Below, piece by piece: positions 60,505 through 64,000 of a DNA stretch of 64,000 bases (its first letter is position 1; every line of letters starts with the position of its first letter). The translations under genes and the position numbers were made by a program. The notes below the pieces were generated by a model that was not told where the DNA came from, did not search any database, and worked only from the letters and a program-made list of their open reading frames with translations. The stretch lies in assembly GCF_002929745.1 (NCBI RefSeq), contig NZ_PJIQ01000004.1, forward strand, positions 124,001 through 188,000, written 5' to 3'. The DNA is from Arthrobacter sp. B1805 (GTDB taxonomy: Bacteria > Actinomycetota > Actinomycetes > Actinomycetales > Micrococcaceae).

Positions 60505-61407
60505 TCAGTCCGGGATGTTCTTGCTGAAGTCCTTGATCCAGGCGCAGAGGTCCGGTCCGAGATCCTCGCGTTCGGACGCCAGCGTGACAACCGCCTTCAG
60601 GTAGCTCAGCTTGTCACCCGTGTCGTACCGACGGCCACGGAAGACGACCCCGTAGACGCCGGAGCCCTCTCCCTCGGCCGCAGCCAGGGTCTGCAGGGCG
60701 TCGGTCAGCTGGATCTCGTCTCCCCGACCGGGCTGCGTGGTCTCCAGGACCTCGAAGACCCGGGGGTGCAGCACGTAACGCCCGATGACGGCGAGGTTCG
60801 ACGGCGCGTCCTCCACGGCGGGCTTCTCGACCAGCTGGTTGACGCGGACGTGGTCCTCCCCGTCCAGCTCGGTGATATCGGCGCAGCCGTAGGCGCTGAT
60901 CTGCTGCGGATCGACCTCGATGAGGGCGATCACGGAGCCACCCGTCTTGGCCTGAACCTCGATCATCGTCTCCAGCAGGGGATCACGCTCGTCGATCAGG
61001 TCGTCTCCGAGCAGGACCGCGAACGGCTCGTCGCCCACGTGGAGCTTGGCCCGGAGGACCGCGTGGCCGAGGCCCTTGGGGTCCCCCTGGCGGAGGTAGT
61101 GGATGTCGCCCAGCTCGGACGGGCGCCGCACGGCGGCGAGCTTGTCGAGGTCACCCTTGGCCTCGAGGGTCTGCTCGATGAAAGGAACACGATCGAAGTG
61201 GTCCTCCAGCGCCCGCTTGTTGCGCCCCGTGATCATCAGGACGTCGGACAGTCCTGCGTCCACGGCCTCCTGGACGACGTACTGGATGGCCGGCTTGTCG
61301 ACGACCGGAAGCATTTCCTTCGGCATCGCCTTGGTTGCGGGAAGGAAACGGGTTCCCAGGCCGGCCGCGGGGATAACGGCCTTCGTCACACGTGATCGCA
61401 AAGTCAT
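60505..61407 (-). CDS. galU: UTP-glucose-1-phosphate uridylyltransferase
   Basis: The 300-residue enzyme makes UDP-glucose. The nucleotide-binding signature is AVIPAAGLGTRFLPATKAMP, and VVDKPAIQYVVQEAV, FAVLLGDDLIDE and YGVVFRGRRYDTGDKLSYLK follow. With galE in this window it forms the UDP-glucose/UDP-galactose supply. The start at MTLRSRV is chosen by homology. TAGTGT ends 7 bp upstream, in the 56-bp divergent space shared with fthC. Confidence 0.94.
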   Translation of the reverse strand: MTLRSRVTKAVIPAAGLGTRFLPATKAMPKEMLPVVDKPAIQYVVQEAVDAGLSDVLMITGRNKRALEDHFDRVPFIEQTLEAKGDLDKLAAVRRPSELGDIHYLRQGDPKGLGHAVLRAKLHVGDEPFAVLLGDDLIDERDPLLETMIEVQAKTGGSVIALIEVDPQQISAYGCADITELDGEDHVRVNQLVEKPAVEDAPSNLAVIGRYVLHPRVFEVLETTQPGRGDEIQLTDALQTLAAAEGEGSGVYGVVFRGRRYDTGDKLSYLKAVVTLASEREDLGPDLCAWIKDFSKNIPD

Positions 61408-61451
61408 GGGCACCACACTACATAATGGGCGTGGACTCGCGAGGCAGCGAG

Positions 61452-61457
61452 CACAAT
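61452..61457 (+). promoter_or_regulatory. -10-like element of fthC (leaderless)
   Basis: CACAAT, then GGTGGA, then the ATG at 61464. It lies back to back with the galU promoter within 56 bp. Confidence 0.45.
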
Positions 61458-61463
61458 GGTGGA

Positions 61464-62117
61464 ATGACACGCTCCCGCCGTGCTACGGAAAAGGCCCGCC
61501 TGCGCGCCTCACTGCGGACGACACGCGCCGCCTTCGATCCGACGGAGCGGCAGGACCAGTCGGACGCCCTCGGCGAGGCCGTGGTCGCGCATGTCGGTCG
61601 ACTGTTCGCGGACAGCGCCGGCGCCACCCCCCGCCCCACCGTCGCCGCGTACCTCGGCGTCGACCCCGAGCCACGCACCGCTTCCCTCCTCGGGGAACTG
61701 CACCGGCTAGGGTTCGGCGTCGTCGTCCCCATCTGCGAACCCGCCTACGAGCTGTCCTGGGCCGCATGGACTCCCGGCATCGCCCTCGAGCGCTCGGTGC
61801 GAGCCCCGGTGGATGAACCTGTGGGTCCACGCCGTCGGTTCGGCGACCTCGCCCCGCAGGTCGCGCTCATCCTGGTCCCAGCGCTCGGGGTGGACGTCGA
61901 GGGCAACCGCATCGGCCAGGGCGGCGGGTACTTCGACCGCTTCCTCGCCCGGCATCCCGTCGACGAGCCCGGAGCCGTACCCCGGCTCGGGGTCGTCTAC
62001 CGCTCGGAGATACTGCCGAGCGGAGTGATCCCGACAGAGCCCTACGATCAGCCGCTGACGGGAGCGTTCACCGCGGACGGCCTGCTGCGCTTCGACAGGA
62101 CCCGCGACGCACGATAG
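61464..62117 (+). CDS. fthC: 5-formyltetrahydrofolate cyclo-ligase
   Basis: The 217-residue enzyme converts 5-formyl-THF to 5,10-methenyl-THF with ATP. The family pattern is visible: LRASLRTTRAAFDPTERQ (N-terminal helix), VAAYLGVDPEPRTASLLGEL, and the phosphate-binding VDVEGNRIGQGGGYFDRFLA. ATG at 61464 is chosen over a longer frame by homology and by the preceding CACAAT. It is divergent from galU. Confidence 0.92.
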   Translation: MTRSRRATEKARLRASLRTTRAAFDPTERQDQSDALGEAVVAHVGRLFADSAGATPRPTVAAYLGVDPEPRTASLLGELHRLGFGVVVPICEPAYELSWAAWTPGIALERSVRAPVDEPVGPRRRFGDLAPQVALILVPALGVDVEGNRIGQGGGYFDRFLARHPVDEPGAVPRLGVVYRSEILPSGVIPTEPYDQPLTGAFTADGLLRFDRTRDAR

Positions 62118-62228
62118 TCGGACACGGCGCCCGCGCTCGGGGTGTAGACTGGCACTCGACCCCGGAGAGTGCCAATCGACGGTCCAGAGAGCCATCCGGG
62201 TCCACGACGTTCGTCCAGGAGGATTTCC

Positions 62229-62564
62229 ATGCCGATGTACGCCTATGCCTGCAAGGATTGCGGCCACGCCTTCGATATCCAGCAGTCGTTCTCCGACGAC
62301 TCGCTGACGGTATGCCCCGAGTGCGGCGGCGCCCTGCGGAAAAAGTTCAACAGCGTCGGCGTCGTCTTCAAGGGGACTGGCTTCTACCGCAACGATTCCA
62401 GGGACACCAAGACCAGCGTGGAGGCCGGTTCGTCGTCTGCGACATCCGATTCGGGTACCAAGGCCAAGGTCACCTCCGATTCCTCGGCGGGCACGGGTTC
62501 CTCGTCGAGCTCCCCGTCAACCTCCTCGGCCACCCCGAGCGGTGGAGGCACCGCCTCCTCCTGA
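62229..62564 (+). CDS. FmdB-family zinc-ribbon protein
   Basis: The 111-residue protein has an N-terminal zinc ribbon (MYAYACKDCGHAFDIQQ with CxxC, then CPECGGALRKKF with CxxC) and VGVVFKGTGFYRND, the constant end of the FmdB domain. The rest is a Ser/Thr-rich disordered tail. The family's role is unknown, although members often lie near cell-wall or channel genes. AGGAGGA precedes the ATG. Confidence 0.9.
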   Translation: MPMYAYACKDCGHAFDIQQSFSDDSLTVCPECGGALRKKFNSVGVVFKGTGFYRNDSRDTKTSVEAGSSSATSDSGTKAKVTSDSSAGTGSSSSSPSTSSATPSGGGTASS

Positions 62565-62660
62565 AGGTGCGGGGAGGAACTTCCCTACGTCGCCACCGCG
62601 TCGGGCGCGCTGATGTCCACATACGCCTGATCGCAGGACCACGCACGCGGAGGCCCGGCC

Positions 62661-62666
62661 TACGGT
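62661..62666 (+). promoter_or_regulatory. -10-like element of the SAF-domain gene (leaderless)
   Basis: TACGGT, then CGGTTC, then the ATG at 62673. Confidence 0.4.
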
Positions 62667-62672
62667 CGGTTC

Positions 62673-63344
62673 ATGAACCAGACGAATCACGCCGGACGCC
62701 CCCCGATCCGGTATCGCCTGCGCAGGCGCATCCAGCGACACAGGCGCCTGATCGCCTGCCTGCTGCTCAGTGCCGCCGCGGGTGTCGCCGTTGAAGCCGC
62801 CGTGGGTGAGGACTACGCAACGACCACCGTCGTCAGCGCTGCACACGACCTCCCCGTCGGGAAGGTGCTGAGCGACGCCGACGTCGCACTCATCGACCTT
62901 CCGGAACAAGCGATGGGCGGGCCCGCCTACCAGGACCGGTCCCAGGTGGTCGGCCAGCAGCTGGCTGCTCCCCTGTCCCAGGGGTCGCCGATTCCACCGA
63001 CGGCGCTCGTGGGTGACGGCCTGCTGACGGGTACCGCGCCGGGAACTGTCGCCGTGCCCATCAGGCCGGCCGATCCGGCCACAGTCCAGCTCCTGGCCCC
63101 GGGTCAGATCGTCGACGTCATCCTGAGTACGGGCAACGGCTACGACGTCGCGTCGGAATCGACGGTCCTCGCTCGCTCCGTCCCGGTCGTGTGGGCTGCT
63201 CCGGGCGGCTCGGGAGGCACGTGGCCAGGGGCCGACGACGACGCCGGACTCGTCGTCGTCGCCGCCGGAGCGAAGGAAGCCGCTGCGCTCGCCGGAGCGT
63301 CGAGCTCAGGGGATGTCCACCTCGTGTTGAGAACAGCCCCGTGA
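62673..63344 (+). CDS. SAF-domain membrane protein (CpaB/RcpC-like)
   Basis: The 223-residue protein has a basic head (RYRLRRRIQRHRR), one helix (LIACLLLSAAAGVAVEAAV) and an SAF domain (VVSAAHDLPVGKVLSDADVA, then GQQLAAPLSQGSPIPPTAL). A beta-rich end with VPIRPADPATVQLLAPGQIV follows, as in the pilus-assembly protein CpaB. No other pilus genes are in the window. Stand-alone SAF proteins are common in Actinobacteria and their function is unknown. Confidence 0.85.
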   Translation: MNQTNHAGRPPIRYRLRRRIQRHRRLIACLLLSAAAGVAVEAAVGEDYATTTVVSAAHDLPVGKVLSDADVALIDLPEQAMGGPAYQDRSQVVGQQLAAPLSQGSPIPPTALVGDGLLTGTAPGTVAVPIRPADPATVQLLAPGQIVDVILSTGNGYDVASESTVLARSVPVVWAAPGGSGGTWPGADDDAGLVVVAAGAKEAAALAGASSSGDVHLVLRTAP

Positions 63345-63378
63345 GCCCGGCGGACTCACGGGAGGAGCGTCGACGCGA

Positions 63379-64000
63379 TCAGCCCCAGTGCGGGGGACGC
63401 TGCTCCTGAAGCCAATCGTCGTGATTCTCCTCGGCGTCGCCCCAGGTTCGGGGGTCGTCCTCGCCCGCGGTCGTCGGAAGCGCAGGAGAGGCATCCTCTG
63501 CTGCTCCTGCTTCACGGCCGACGATGATGCCACGTCCCGGGTGCTGCTCGTCCTTCCGCATCCTGGCGGCGTCCTTTCGCGTTCGCGGCTGCTCTGACAT
63601 CTCACGCGGGGGGAGGCCGATGAGGGCCGAAGCCCGCTGGGCGCACCCATCGGGATCGGTGAACACCTCGATCGTCCACAACGGCATGTAGCGCCACCCC
63701 ATACGCTCGAGGACCTGGGGTCGGAGGCGGCTTCGCTCCCTCACGGACATCGACCCGTAGCGGGTTGTACCGTCGGATTCAATCGCGAGCGGCGCCGGGC
63801 GCTCGTCCGACACCGTCGCAGCGCTGCCGTCGGCACTTCCTTCGACACTGACGCCCGGAGGCCGCACCGCGACGATGTCGAGGACGCCTGCGTAGTGGTC
63901 CCACACGTCCGCGCCACGGTACCTCAGGCGGTCCACCAGATCCGCAACCAGTGGATCCTCGTTGCCGCCTGACCTGACCGCGTTGTGTCCCCCGTCGCCC
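63379..64000 (-). CDS. C-terminal part of a large helicase/nuclease-type protein (partial)
   Basis: The frame is open without a stop to the right edge, giving the last 206 or so residues. DPLVADLVDRLRYRGADVWD, PLAIESDGTTRYGSMSVRER and SRLRPQVLERMGWRYMPLWT, followed by a short Asp/Gly/Cys-rich turn, resemble the Vsr/endonuclease-like C-terminal domain of large AAA/helicase-type proteins; IESDG carries the acidic residue expected for such a nuclease fold. The final 75 residues are a polar tail. The N-terminal ATPase part lies beyond the window, so the call rests on the C-terminal motif alone. Confidence 0.6.
   Translation of the reverse strand, partial: GDGGHNAVRSGGNEDPLVADLVDRLRYRGADVWDHYAGVLDIVAVRPPGVSVEGSADGSAATVSDERPAPLAIESDGTTRYGSMSVRERSRLRPQVLERMGWRYMPLWTIEVFTDPDGCAQRASALIGLPPREMSEQPRTRKDAARMRKDEQHPGRGIIVGREAGAAEDASPALPTTAGEDDPRTWGDAEENHDDWLQEQRPPHWG

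Overview
The window is high-GC DNA from an actinobacterium, most likely a Micrococcaceae member close to Arthrobacter. This is judged from protein content and gene neighbourhoods, not from any search. Genes are dense on both strands and often overlap as ATGA or GTGA. Many start codons sit six bases after a -10-like hexamer, as expected for leaderless mRNAs. No rRNA, tRNA or CRISPR array was seen. Housekeeping genes dominate, with one accessory region at about 30-40 kb.

Left part (1-16.5 kb): the end of a DivIVA-domain gene and a LOG-family gene; a four-gene glutamate-type ABC uptake operon (gluABCD); lysine/peptidoglycan precursor genes (dapE and dapD divergent, dapC further on with a ferredoxin gene); galE; gltA; a lone SH3-like domain that looks like the remnant of an Rv0428c-type acetyltransferase; small membrane proteins; a winged-helix regulator; and typA.

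Peptide transport (16.6-29.8 kb): two complete Opp/Dpp-type ABC systems in tandem on the minus strand. Each has a lipoprotein, two permeases and a fused double ATPase. In the second system an inverted PH-domain membrane gene sits between permease and ATPase genes, and one permease carries a large inserted membrane domain.

Accessory region (29.8-40.5 kb): a GT39-like glycosyltransferase, a compact repeat element, and a divergent surface-protein locus. The locus holds two TasA-like proteins with SipW-type alternate signal peptides, an ER-type (Ser/His) signal peptidase and an LAETG-tailed protein, all translationally coupled. Divergently there is a third protein with the same signature plus a lipoprotein. 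This is the best candidate for a poorly described system. It is followed by a TPR protein, a DinB/MDMPI-like protein, an acetyltransferase broken by two indels, a decayed GNAT gene and small membrane proteins.

Right part (40.5-64 kb): ychF, rmuC, ispH, xseA/xseB, a PPK2-type kinase and an alanine-type aminotransferase; an osmoprotectant (Opu/Pro) ABC operon; an N-acetylglucosamine-kinase-like gene; an MFS transporter divergent from an AsnC/Lrp regulator across a perfect 7-3-7 inverted repeat, with an AlaX-like editing gene downstream; a phosphotransferase; the conserved fthC/galU/rimJ/glpR(sepX) cluster, here without a moeA/glp gene; an FmdB zinc ribbon; an SAF-domain protein; and the C-terminal part of a large nuclease/helicase-type protein running off the right edge.
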